A DNA stretch of 30,796 nucleotides from positions 1-30,796 of the forward strand of contig CAMKNF010000004.1 in assembly GCA_946414115.1 (NCBI GenBank). The letters run 5' to 3'. Made by a program: the position numbers and the translations under genes. The notes under the pieces are model-generated. The model saw nothing but the letters and a program-made list of their open reading frames with translations. It searched no databases and was not told the DNA's origin. How positions within the stretch are numbered: the first letter of the stretch is position 1; every line of letters starts with the position of its first letter. Source of the DNA: an uncultured Ruminococcus sp. (GTDB taxonomy: Bacteria; Bacillota; Clostridia; Oscillospirales; Acutalibacteraceae). Shown piece after piece: positions 24,004-30,796 of the stretch.

Positions 24004-24906
24004 TTGAGAGCGACAAAATTTAAGCATTACGGAAACGACAGCAAATCGGATAACAAGGTTTCAAAAACCTCAAAGCCGAAATCAGGAAAAAAGGTTAAGG
24101 CATTATCCGTTACATTTGCACTTACTCTGGCAGCAGTTGCACTTATCGTGCCTACTACAACACTTGCACCCGACGTTGACGCTTATGAAGACAGCAAAGC
24201 GGCTTCGTATTCAGTAGGTGACGTTGATGAGTTTGCAGCGGTTATCACTGATAACTGTGTAATCGAAACAACTGTTCCTGTAACCCAAGAGGAAACAACC
24301 GTAGCGACGACAGCAAAGAAAACAGAAAAAGAAACAAAGCCTACAGAGCCTGCAACCGAAGCTGAAACCGAAAAGACAACTAAAGAAACATTAGAGGTTG
24401 AAAAAAGTGAAAGCAATGTTGAGGTAAGCGAAAATTCCGGATACAGCGAAAGCAGCTCAGAATATCAGGAAGAAATCAGCAATGATTACTCCTACAACAC
24501 AGGCAGCTATCTTATAGGCATAAGCAACCCCGATTACAATTACAGTCCTTCACCGGTTTCTCTTTCAGCTTATGACAGAGCAAAGCTTGAAAGACTTGTA
24601 ATGGGCGAAGCAGGAAGTATGGGATATAACGGCTGCGCACTCGTTGCACAGTGTATTAGAGACGCTATGAACCGTTCAAACACTACTTCTATTGACAGAA
24701 TAATTTCTGAATACCAGTATTATGCACCTACAAACAAAGAACCTAATCAGACTGTTAAAGACGCAGTATCATACATATTTGACCAGAACGGCTCAGCCGT
24801 ACAGCACAGAATACTCTGTTTCTATACAGGCTCAAGCGGCTGGCACGAAACACAGAATTTCATTGTAGGATGCGGAAATGTAAGATTTTTCGATTTATAC
24901 GCATAA
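24004..24906 (+). CDS. SleB-family cell-wall hydrolase, membrane-anchored
   Basis: A 300-aa protein with a basic cytoplasmic N terminus, a membrane or signal segment near residues 34-55 (ALSVTFALTLAAVALIVP), a Thr/Glu-rich linker at about 85-150 probably disordered in the wall, and a C-terminal SleB/CwlJ-like hydrolase domain (Hydrolase_2) from about residue 190. That domain shows LERLVMGEAGSMGYNGCALVAQCIRD, with the catalytic-type Glu in GEAG, and ends GCGNVRFFDLYA. It lacks the peptidoglycan-binding repeats of true spore SleB, so it may act on vegetative wall rather than spore cortex. The start is TTG at 24004, seven bases after GGAGGA. Confidence 0.88.
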   Translation: MRATKFKHYGNDSKSDNKVSKTSKPKSGKKVKALSVTFALTLAAVALIVPTTTLAPDVDAYEDSKAASYSVGDVDEFAAVITDNCVIETTVPVTQEETTVATTAKKTEKETKPTEPATEAETEKTTKETLEVEKSESNVEVSENSGYSESSSEYQEEISNDYSYNTGSYLIGISNPDYNYSPSPVSLSAYDRAKLERLVMGEAGSMGYNGCALVAQCIRDAMNRSNTTSIDRIISEYQYYAPTNKEPNQTVKDAVSYIFDQNGSAVQHRILCFYTGSSGWHETQNFIVGCGNVRFFDLYA

Positions 24907-24925
24907 TTCAGTATTAAATATCTGT

Positions 24926-24972
24926 AAAAATCAAGTGTTTTTCTAAAAAGCACTTGATTTTTTTCTTTTTTA
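24926..24972 (+). terminator. Strong intrinsic terminator after the SleB-like gene
   Basis: AAAATCAAGTGTTTTT (24927-24942) pairs with AAAAGCACTTGATTTT (24946-24961), with one wobble, around a CTA loop, followed by a long T-rich tract. Confidence 0.9.
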
Positions 24973-24981
24973 TGGTATAAT
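24954..24981 (+). promoter_or_regulatory. Extended -10 promoter of rpsB-tsf
   Basis: TGG immediately precedes a perfect TATAAT (24976-24981), an extended -10. A weak TTGATT (24954-24959) lies 16 bases upstream, inside the previous terminator. The start of transcription is expected near 24988. Confidence 0.75.
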
Positions 24982-24987
24982 ATATAA

Positions 24988-25089
24988 GCATTTCGCACGC
25001 TGATGCTTGTCGGCAGGGTGGCATAATTGCTTATTGCGCCGATAAAATCAAGGCACAGCGGAGGTTTTAACCTAAGGAGGAAATTAATA
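24988..25089 (+). ncRNA. Structured rpsB leader, putative ribosomal-protein autoregulation element
   Basis: The leader of about 100 bases has nested pairing. CGCTG (24998-25002) pairs with CAGCG (25056-25060), GTCGGC (25009-25014) with GCCGAT (25038-25043), and GCATAA (25021-25026) with TTATTGC (25031-25037, one bulge). The second and third helices abut on their 3' side. A small hairpin AGGT-TTTA-ACCT (25062-25073) then sits directly before AAGGAGG (25074-25080). Ribosomal protein operons are often controlled by such leaders that mimic rRNA. I cannot match this to a named RNA family. Confidence 0.55.
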
Positions 25090-25821
25090 ATGGCAGTAGT
25101 TTCTATGAAACAACTTCTGGAGGCCGGCGTACACTTCGGTCACCAGACAAGAAGATGGAACCCCAAGATGGCAGAGTACATCTTCACAGAACGTAACGGT
25201 ATCTACATCATCGACCTTCAGAAGAGCGTTAAAAAGCTCGAGGAAGCTTACAACTTTGTTCGTGAGATTTCCGCAGAAGGCAAGAACGTACTTTTCGTAG
25301 GTACAAAGAAGCAGGCTCAGGATTCCGTTAAGGAAGAGGCAGAGCGTGCAGGCGCTTACTATGTAAACGCAAGATGGCTCGGCGGTATGCTTACAAACTT
25401 CTCAACAATCCGCAGAAGAATTGCTCGTTTAAAGCAGCTTCGTGCTATGCAGGAGGACGGTACATTTGACCTTCTCCCCAAGAAAGAAGTTATCAAGCTC
25501 AACCTTGAGATTGAAAAGCTTGAAAAGTTTATGGGCGGTATCAAGGATATGACAGAGATGCCCGGTGCACTCTTTATTGTTGACCCCAGAAAAGAAAGAA
25601 TTGCAGTTTCAGAGGCTAAAAAGCTCAATATCCCGATTGTTGCAATCGTTGATACAAACTGCGATCCCGATGAAATCGACTATGTAATTCCCGGTAATGA
25701 CGATGCTATCCGTGCAGTAAAGCTTATTGCAGGCGCAATGGCTAACGCTGTAATCGAAGGCAGAGAAGGTCAGATGGGTGCAGCTGCTGTTGAAGAAACA
25801 GAAGAAGAAACAGCTGAATAA
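25090..25821 (+). CDS. rpsB: 30S ribosomal protein S2
   Basis: A 243-aa S2 protein of the small ribosomal subunit. The opening MKQLLEAGVHFGHQTRRWNPKM and the later NARWLGGMLTNFSTI, PGALFIVDPRKE and IVDTNCDPD are textbook S2 segments. An Ala/Glu-rich C-terminal tail follows. ATG 25090 is preferred because AAGGAGG lies ten bases upstream and family homology starts there; the in-frame start at 25027 would translate the structured leader. It is the first gene of rpsB-tsf. Confidence 0.97.
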   Translation: MAVVSMKQLLEAGVHFGHQTRRWNPKMAEYIFTERNGIYIIDLQKSVKKLEEAYNFVREISAEGKNVLFVGTKKQAQDSVKEEAERAGAYYVNARWLGGMLTNFSTIRRRIARLKQLRAMQEDGTFDLLPKKEVIKLNLEIEKLEKFMGGIKDMTEMPGALFIVDPRKERIAVSEAKKLNIPIVAIVDTNCDPDEIDYVIPGNDDAIRAVKLIAGAMANAVIEGREGQMGAAAVEETEEETAE

Positions 25822-25860
25822 TTATAATTTAAAATTACTTTTCGAAAGGATGTATTCATA

Positions 25861-26772
25861 ATGGCAGCATTTACAGCTCAGGATGTAAAAGCACTCAGAG
25901 AGAAAACAGGCTGCGGCATGATGGACTGCAAAAAGGCACTCACAAATGCTGACGGCGATATGGATAAGGCAATTGACTTCTTAAGAGAACAGGGTCTTGC
26001 TAAGCAGGCTAAAAAGGCAAGCAGAGTAGCAGCTGAAGGCGTAGCTTACGCTTGCACAAGCGACGACCTTTCTGTAGGCGTTGTAATTGAAGTAAACGCT
26101 GAAACAGACTTTGTTGCAAAGAACGATTCATTTATGGATTTTGTAAAGGCTTGCGCTGAAACAGTTATGAAGCAGAATCCTGCTGATGTTGAGGCTCTTC
26201 TTGCTCTCCAGGCTGAAGGCACAACACAGACAGTTGCAGAGCTTTTACAGGAAAAGGTTCTTACAATCGGTGAGAACATTCAGATTCGCCGTTTTGAGCG
26301 TATGGAAGGCGCTTGCGTTGCTTATGTACACGCAGGCGGCAAAATCGGCGTTCTTGTAAACTTTGATACTGACCTCGCTTCAAAGCCCGAGTTTGTTGCT
26401 TACGGTAAGGATGTTGCAATGCAGATTGCAGCTCTTAATACACAGTACCTCACAGAGAAAGATGTTCCTGCTGATGTTATTGAGCATGAAAAAGAAGTTA
26501 TGCGCCAGCAGGTTATCAACGAGGGTAAGCCCGAAGCAATTGCCGATAAGATTGTAATGGGTAAGATTGGCAAGTTCTATAAGGAAAACTGCCTTGTAGA
26601 TCAGGAGTTCGTTAAGGACAACAAGCAGTCAATCAAGCAGTACACACAGAACACTGCAAAAGCTCTCGGCGGTTCTATCGAAATTAAGAAGTTCGTTCGT
26701 TTTGAAAAGGGCGAAGGAATTGAGAAAAGACAGGACGATTTTGCAGCAGAAGTTGCAAGTATGGTAAAATAA
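25861..26772 (+). CDS. tsf: Elongation factor Ts
   Basis: EF-Ts exchanges GDP for GTP on EF-Tu. The 303-aa protein begins with the UBA-like domain (VKALREKTGCGMMDCKKAL, then DFLREQGLAKQAKKASR), continues with the EF-Tu contact motif TDFVAKN, and has the dimerisation/core domains expected for a full-length bacterial EF-Ts. AAAGGATG precedes the ATG at 25861. The 39-base spacing from rpsB matches the usual rpsB-tsf operon. Two hairpins follow before the convergent gene. Confidence 0.97.
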   Translation: MAAFTAQDVKALREKTGCGMMDCKKALTNADGDMDKAIDFLREQGLAKQAKKASRVAAEGVAYACTSDDLSVGVVIEVNAETDFVAKNDSFMDFVKACAETVMKQNPADVEALLALQAEGTTQTVAELLQEKVLTIGENIQIRRFERMEGACVAYVHAGGKIGVLVNFDTDLASKPEFVAYGKDVAMQIAALNTQYLTEKDVPADVIEHEKEVMRQQVINEGKPEAIADKIVMGKIGKFYKENCLVDQEFVKDNKQSIKQYTQNTAKALGGSIEIKKFVRFEKGEGIEKRQDDFAAEVASMVK

Positions 26773-26871
26773 TTTTACAATTAATTGCATATAAAAATCC
26801 CTGCATTAGAGGGTTGAACTTAGGGATTTTCTGTAACAAGAAAATTTCATCTGACAATCTTCAAGCGAAAA

Positions 26872-26914
26872 CCACACAGCATTACATTATACGATGTATG
26901 CTGTGTGGCTTTTT
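26872..26914. terminator. Bidirectional intrinsic terminator between tsf and the nuclease gene
   Basis: CCACACAGCAT-T-ACAT (26872-26887) pairs with ATGTATGCTGTGTGG (26894-26908), a 15-bp stem with one bulged T and a 6-base loop, followed by CTTTTT on the plus strand. On the minus strand GGTTTTCG follows, so it can also end the convergent gene. A weaker 9-bp hairpin, AAAATCCCT/AGGGATTTT, lies before it at 26794-26830. Confidence 0.85.
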
Positions 26915-26916
26915 CA

Positions 26917-28395
26917 TTATCCAACATTTGATGCGGATGTTTTATTGTTAATTGCGTTAATGAGGACTATATCATCACAATTCTGTAAATTAAGTTCATT
27001 CAAAATGTCATTTACTTTAGCATATTCTTCTTCTGTAAAATATAGGATGACTTTGATGGCACGATTAGTGCAGTTGGCTTTTTTATAAATCTCGACTTGA
27101 TTTTTTAGGTTCTTTTTTAGTTTTGAGTTTGATGCAAGTTTAAACTCAACCAAAGTAGAATCTTTTGAACCGTTTGATACTTTGAAATCAACCGGACCAC
27201 GACCGTTGTTCACCTCACGATTTACATCATATTCAGTTGCGTACCATACTAGTCGATACATAATCTGTAAATCACTTTCTTTACGAATTGGTTTTCCGTT
27301 TAGATAAAACAGCCTATAACCATCCATATCTTCTATAACATTTTTTAAATACATTACTCTGCGATATGCTTCATCATATGAATTTCCAGCTGATTTATAA
27401 AAATCGGTTTTAATGTTAAGCAATGAAACTAATTCTTGCAACTGATAATTGAATAACTGTTTCACTTCTTGAACAACTTGTTTACTGATTGATGTTGCTT
27501 GCTCCTCGTTTACTTCTTTATATTTAATGTAATGGTCGATGAGTTCAGGATGTTCTCTAACAAGGAGTGAGGCAGCGTGTGCTTTTTCTGTCTTGCTCAT
27601 TTCTTTTTTCTTGCGTGGCAACACATCAGTCAAATATTGATTTAGAGCAAAGCGAAGTGTTGCATCTTTAACAGAAGGAGCGATGTTTTGCAAATTTCTA
27701 ATCATATCAGTTCTGTTTATGAAAGTATCGTCTCGTGTAAGCAAATCGCGAGGCGTAAGGAGAACATAGTCTTCTTCAAAGCAAGGAAGAAAATATTCAC
27801 CATTTTTCCAAGTGTGAGTTTCGGTATTGAATTCTACTTTTGGAACTACGAATTTCTGACATTGCTCTGATTTTAAGTATAATGAAGCGAAAGTTTCTGT
27901 ATAATTCAGTAAATATTTTTTTATAAAGTTGGTAGTGAAATCACTTATTTTATCACGCCCTACCAATGGACTTATCAGACATAGTTTCTCTAAGTGAGAA
28001 CTTTTTGTTATAGTTTCCTTGCCGAAATCTTTGAAAATTGTTTGTAGTCCCTTATGTAGATTTCTTGCAAATGATATACCAAGTCCTTTACCGGAATTAC
28101 CCTCTAAACTAAAGCCAAGCCAAGTTTGTTTAACCTCCGGAAAGTTATACCACGCAGAAAGCATTCCCTTTGGTGGTGATGAATACTTTTCTGCCTGTTC
28201 CTGCAAAAAGAGAAGATAGGAAATAATACTTTGATGAATTTTTCTATATTCTTCTTTTTCGCTGTTAAATAGTAGGAATGGGTCAACAAACAAAGGCATA
28301 TCGTTTATTAATGATATGTTCACGGCTCCATAGGATTCTATTATATTCTCATCTACATCAAAAAAATCTGAGAAATATATATTTAATCCCCTCAT
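26917..28395 (-). CDS. PD-(D/E)XK-type nuclease, probable restriction component
   Basis: A 492-aa protein without signal peptide or membrane segments. The C-terminal domain carries a PD-(D/E)XK-like core: GRGPVDF with Asp403, then VEFKLAS with Glu417 and Lys419 after a short strand-turn, and a following helix LKNQVEIYKK with Gln433, a common arrangement in restriction-type nucleases. The N-terminal 380 residues are not recognised; they include FFDVDENIIESYGAVNIS near the start and a helical, charged segment at about 270-330. The start has GGAGTG at 28406-28401. It lies 44 bases downstream of a methyltransferase gene on the same strand, which supports a restriction or defence role. Base composition is visibly AT-richer than the neighbouring rpsB-tsf. 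Confidence 0.72.
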   Translation of the reverse strand: MRGLNIYFSDFFDVDENIIESYGAVNISLINDMPLFVDPFLLFNSEKEEYRKIHQSIISYLLFLQEQAEKYSSPPKGMLSAWYNFPEVKQTWLGFSLEGNSGKGLGISFARNLHKGLQTIFKDFGKETITKSSHLEKLCLISPLVGRDKISDFTTNFIKKYLLNYTETFASLYLKSEQCQKFVVPKVEFNTETHTWKNGEYFLPCFEEDYVLLTPRDLLTRDDTFINRTDMIRNLQNIAPSVKDATLRFALNQYLTDVLPRKKKEMSKTEKAHAASLLVREHPELIDHYIKYKEVNEEQATSISKQVVQEVKQLFNYQLQELVSLLNIKTDFYKSAGNSYDEAYRRVMYLKNVIEDMDGYRLFYLNGKPIRKESDLQIMYRLVWYATEYDVNREVNNGRGPVDFKVSNGSKDSTLVEFKLASNSKLKKNLKNQVEIYKKANCTNRAIKVILYFTEEEYAKVNDILNELNLQNCDDIVLINAINNKTSASNVG

Positions 28396-28439
28396 ATATT
28401 CACTCCATTCGAATTAAAGTTAGCACACAATTTAAAATA

Positions 28440-30796
28440 TTATTCCATTGGTTTTATTTTTTCTTCTATGAAAGCAATTTCTTCTTCTGAAAGTCCGTAT
28501 TTTTCATAAAGTTGCTTGTCAATTTCAGAAATTGATTTGCTCCAGTCAATATCTGATTTTTCTGTGAAGTCTTGCATTGGTACAAATCGATATACAATCT
28601 GTGTTACATTTTGTGATACTTTGACCATTGAAATCATATATCTCAAAAATTGTGTTTGCAAATATTTTTTTAAATTAATTGCTTCGAGTTCTGTATCAAA
28701 TTTCCCTATTGGGAATAATGAATCGGTACATGCGGACATAGGCTTTCCAATATATGGTGTGCCAATAACTTTGCTATCTGTATTTGGATTTCCAGCAGAT
28801 TTTGAAATATATACTTTATATTTTTCAAATATATCTTTACCTTTTTTTATGTGATCAGGTTTTATCCATCTAATTTCGTTACTTTTACATCTTAATTCAG
28901 CGGCTCCATCAAATTTTTCTGCTTTAGAAATATCATCAATAACAGATTGTTTTCCAATTATTCCAAAAGCATTTCGGCCAGTAGTTATGCTCATTATTGA
29001 AGAATACTCAGGAGATTGTATTACTTTTTTTAAGATACCATAAGCTTCACTGTCACTTATTATTATATCTAACCCTTCAACAAACAAGCTTCTTTTGTTC
29101 GCAACTTCTTTATCATTAAATCTATTCACAAAACAGACATCACCACTATAAGATTTATCATATAAAAAGTAACTAACACCACCTTTTATTATAACATTAG
29201 AAAATAAATCTTTCTCGTCTTTATAGTTGTATAGATATGAAATGTGGTTATTTTTCTTTATAAATTCCCTCATTTTTATAAATGATTTATCTTGTGCATC
29301 CCCTGCAAACCATCTTGATGGAGTAATAAGGGAAATATACTTAGAATTTATTTTTATTGAACTTTCTACGAATATTGGAAACAATTGTTTCGATAATGAT
29401 GAATTGTTATCGTCATCGCTTATATTTTCGTTATAAGGTGGATTTCCCACCACTGCATCAAAAGTCATTTTTCCTCCACCTTCTTTCTTCCAATAACTCG
29501 CTTTAAGCACACGGTCAATAAATTGTTGCGGCTTGTTTTTTAGCTGATTGATTAAATCATCAAAATAATGTGCATTAATCTTGATGTCAGAATAACCTGC
29601 AAGGGTCCTTTTTGTAATTTGTTTCGCCATTGGAGTTTTGCAGATTATAAAAACATTATTTTGTAAGGTATCTTTCCATAATTCACGCTGAATGTCAAGT
29701 GTTATTTCGGAATCGTCGTATTTTTTACACTTTTCTCTAAAAATGCTGTATGTTACATACAACGGATAAAGACCTGTTTTAGAGTTTATTTCTAAAATCT
29801 GTGCCGAAGTGTTTAAAAATGTATCAGCCGTTACTTTTCCACGGTCAACAAAGCGTGGCTCATCAATGGTATTTTCATGCTTTTCGTCCCAAAAGTCGTA
29901 TCCTCCAAGACAATCTGACATATGCATATTTACTACTCTCCAAGGAGTCAGAACTGTTTCTTTATCGGGATTTTTAAAATTAGAGAAAAGGTTTGCAATC
30001 TTTTTCACACGCTCAGTAGGTGCAAGCGTATCTGCTTCTCTTGCAATGTTACGGATTTTTCGACCTGCTGCAATAAACACATCTTCATCGTAGTATTTTC
30101 TAAAATCTTTGAAGATTTCTTTTGTTACACCGTTTGGCATAAATTCATTCCATGAGGAATCATCAACTTCTTGTACAAATCGGTCAAGAGTAATTTCTTC
30201 ATCATATGGAATATCGGCACCGTAAATAAGCAGAGGCATACGAATAGAAATACCACGCAAAATGGAAATGGCATCATTTCGGATTTTCCTTTTCTTATTT
30301 AACTCTTCAAGCCTTGCCTTTTCCTCTTCTGTAAGTTCCCTTTTCTTTTTGTTATTCAAACGCTTTTGTTCTTCATATTCCTCATTTGTAAGACCTTGAG
30401 AATTGACATCAACACCATTTTGTTTTGGTGCTGCTTTTGACTTTCCGATTATTCCTTTAAGATTTTCAAATTTTTTAATATCTACTTCCTGTAATTTTAG
30501 CAGTTCATCATTATACAGATTAGTATCATCAAAGCCGTTTCTGACTGCTCTGTCCGCATAGACCTTCTTCAGTTGCTGTAACAATTTATCTGCCTTGTAT
30601 TCTTTCATTTGTGAACCGGAAATGGAAATAACAGGGCAGAAATTGAGAAACTTTCCAAGGATTTCTCTATCTCCGGTGCTTGTTTTTCCTGCTTTACTCG
30701 ATACAGAAACTGCCTGAGATACCATTGTTAAAGTTCGGTCGGGAGCAAAATCAAATACATATGCCGTTTCTTTGATTTTTCCGTCCTTATTGCAAG
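28440..30796 (-). CDS. Helicase/N6-adenine DNA methyltransferase protein, 5' end outside window
   Basis: The frame is open to the right edge, giving the C-terminal 784 residues of a larger protein; the ATG at 30725 is internal. The edge segment, AYVFDFAPDRTL followed by LNFCPVIS, resembles the end of a superfamily 2 helicase domain. Numbering from that ATG, a charged coiled region lies at about 100-150 and a coupling region at about 150-300. The methyltransferase has a degenerate SAM motif (ILEINSKTGLY, about 310-320) and the catalytic NPPY (428-431, in DAVVGNPPY) of Eco57I/gamma-class N6-adenine enzymes. Residues about 540-761 probably form the target recognition domain. Such helicase-methyltransferase fusions occur in Type ISP-like restriction systems. 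The nuclease may be the next gene, or a domain beyond the edge. Confidence 0.85.
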   Translation of the reverse strand, partial: CNKDGKIKETAYVFDFAPDRTLTMVSQAVSVSSKAGKTSTGDREILGKFLNFCPVISISGSQMKEYKADKLLQQLKKVYADRAVRNGFDDTNLYNDELLKLQEVDIKKFENLKGIIGKSKAAPKQNGVDVNSQGLTNEEYEEQKRLNNKKKRELTEEEKARLEELNKKRKIRNDAISILRGISIRMPLLIYGADIPYDEEITLDRFVQEVDDSSWNEFMPNGVTKEIFKDFRKYYDEDVFIAAGRKIRNIAREADTLAPTERVKKIANLFSNFKNPDKETVLTPWRVVNMHMSDCLGGYDFWDEKHENTIDEPRFVDRGKVTADTFLNTSAQILEINSKTGLYPLYVTYSIFREKCKKYDDSEITLDIQRELWKDTLQNNVFIICKTPMAKQITKRTLAGYSDIKINAHYFDDLINQLKNKPQQFIDRVLKASYWKKEGGGKMTFDAVVGNPPYNENISDDDNNSSLSKQLFPIFVESSIKINSKYISLITPSRWFAGDAQDKSFIKMREFIKKNNHISYLYNYKDEKDLFSNVIIKGGVSYFLYDKSYSGDVCFVNRFNDKEVANKRSLFVEGLDIIISDSEAYGILKKVIQSPEYSSIMSITTGRNAFGIIGKQSVIDDISKAEKFDGAAELRCKSNEIRWIKPDHIKKGKDIFEKYKVYISKSAGNPNTDSKVIGTPYIGKPMSACTDSLFPIGKFDTELEAINLKKYLQTQFLRYMISMVKVSQNVTQIVYRFVPMQDFTEKSDIDWSKSISEIDKQLYEKYGLSEEEIAFIEEKIKPME

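Noticed and set aside
24183..24416. Minus-strand Ser/Val-rich open frame opposite the SleB-like gene
   Set aside because: It is the complement of the Thr/Glu-rich linker codons. Low-complexity repeats on one strand produce long open frames on the other.
25027..25089. N-terminal extension of ribosomal protein S2 from an in-frame upstream start
   Set aside because: S2 homology begins at 25090, where a strong AAGGAGG is correctly placed, and the upstream stretch forms nested RNA helices.
26794..26830. Hairpin AAAATCCCT/AGGGATTTT as the main tsf terminator
   Set aside because: The loop is 19 bases and no T run follows the stem. The hairpin at 26872-26908 is far stronger. It may be only a transcript-stabilising stem.
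1..30796. CRISPR arrays, tRNA or rRNA genes, insertion sequences, phage genes
   Set aside because: Looked for by eye on both strands; no direct-repeat array, cloverleaf, rRNA segment, transposase or integrase was found.

Overview
The window looks like one metagenomic or draft contig from a low-to-mid GC, spore-forming Gram-positive bacterium of the Clostridia, most likely an Oscillospirales/Ruminococcaceae-type gut anaerobe. The evidence is a spoIIGA-sigE sporulation pair, a YlmC/YmxH sporulation protein, strong AGGAGG-type ribosome binding sites, TTG starts, SigA-like promoters with 17-bp spacers, and a small DUF3789-like protein. The genus is a guess. The first 31 bases are not genomic: they match the 3' part of the Illumina TruSeq read-1 adapter, so murD begins at an assembly edge. 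The right edge also cuts an open gene.

Layout. (1) 33-5393, plus strand: a tightly overlapping operon of murD (5'-truncated), two tandem M42 metallopeptidases, a GNAT acetyltransferase and a PLP enzyme of the methionine gamma-lyase-like 'aluminium resistance' family, ending in a hairpin shared with the convergent pair tadA / CPBP membrane protease (5409-6868, minus). (2) 6893-6999: divergent promoters with an inverted repeat between them. (3) 7039-9156, plus: an O-antigen/teichoic-acid type ABC exporter (Wzm/TagG plus Wzt/TagH with a C-terminal domain). (4) 9214-16610, minus: a phosphohexomutase, a 949-residue fusion of an acyltransferase-3 domain to a GT-C-like membrane domain, a second GT-C-like protein and a GtrB-like polyprenyl-phosphate glycosyltransferase. 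Together with the exporter this reads as a cell-surface glycan region. (5) 16836-20605, plus: pfkA, a MORN-repeat protein, an MscS channel and a small repeat-rich lipoprotein. (6) 20679-23693: sigE and spoIIGA (minus), a 28-residue membrane miniprotein (plus), a DegV protein (minus) and YlmC (plus). (7) 24004-26772, plus: a membrane-anchored SleB-family cell-wall hydrolase, then rpsB-tsf behind an extended -10 promoter and a structured leader. (8) 26917-30796, minus: an AT-richer restriction-modification-like island with a PD-(D/E)XK nuclease and, upstream of it, the C-terminal 784 residues of a helicase/N6-adenine methyltransferase protein that runs off the window.

The most unusual items are the methyltransferase plus separate PD-(D/E)XK nuclease pair next to rpsB-tsf, the acyltransferase/GT-C fusion, the structured rpsB leader, and the widely spaced spoIIGA promoter with a Spo0A-box-like -35 region. 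No tRNA, rRNA, CRISPR array, insertion sequence or phage gene was seen.
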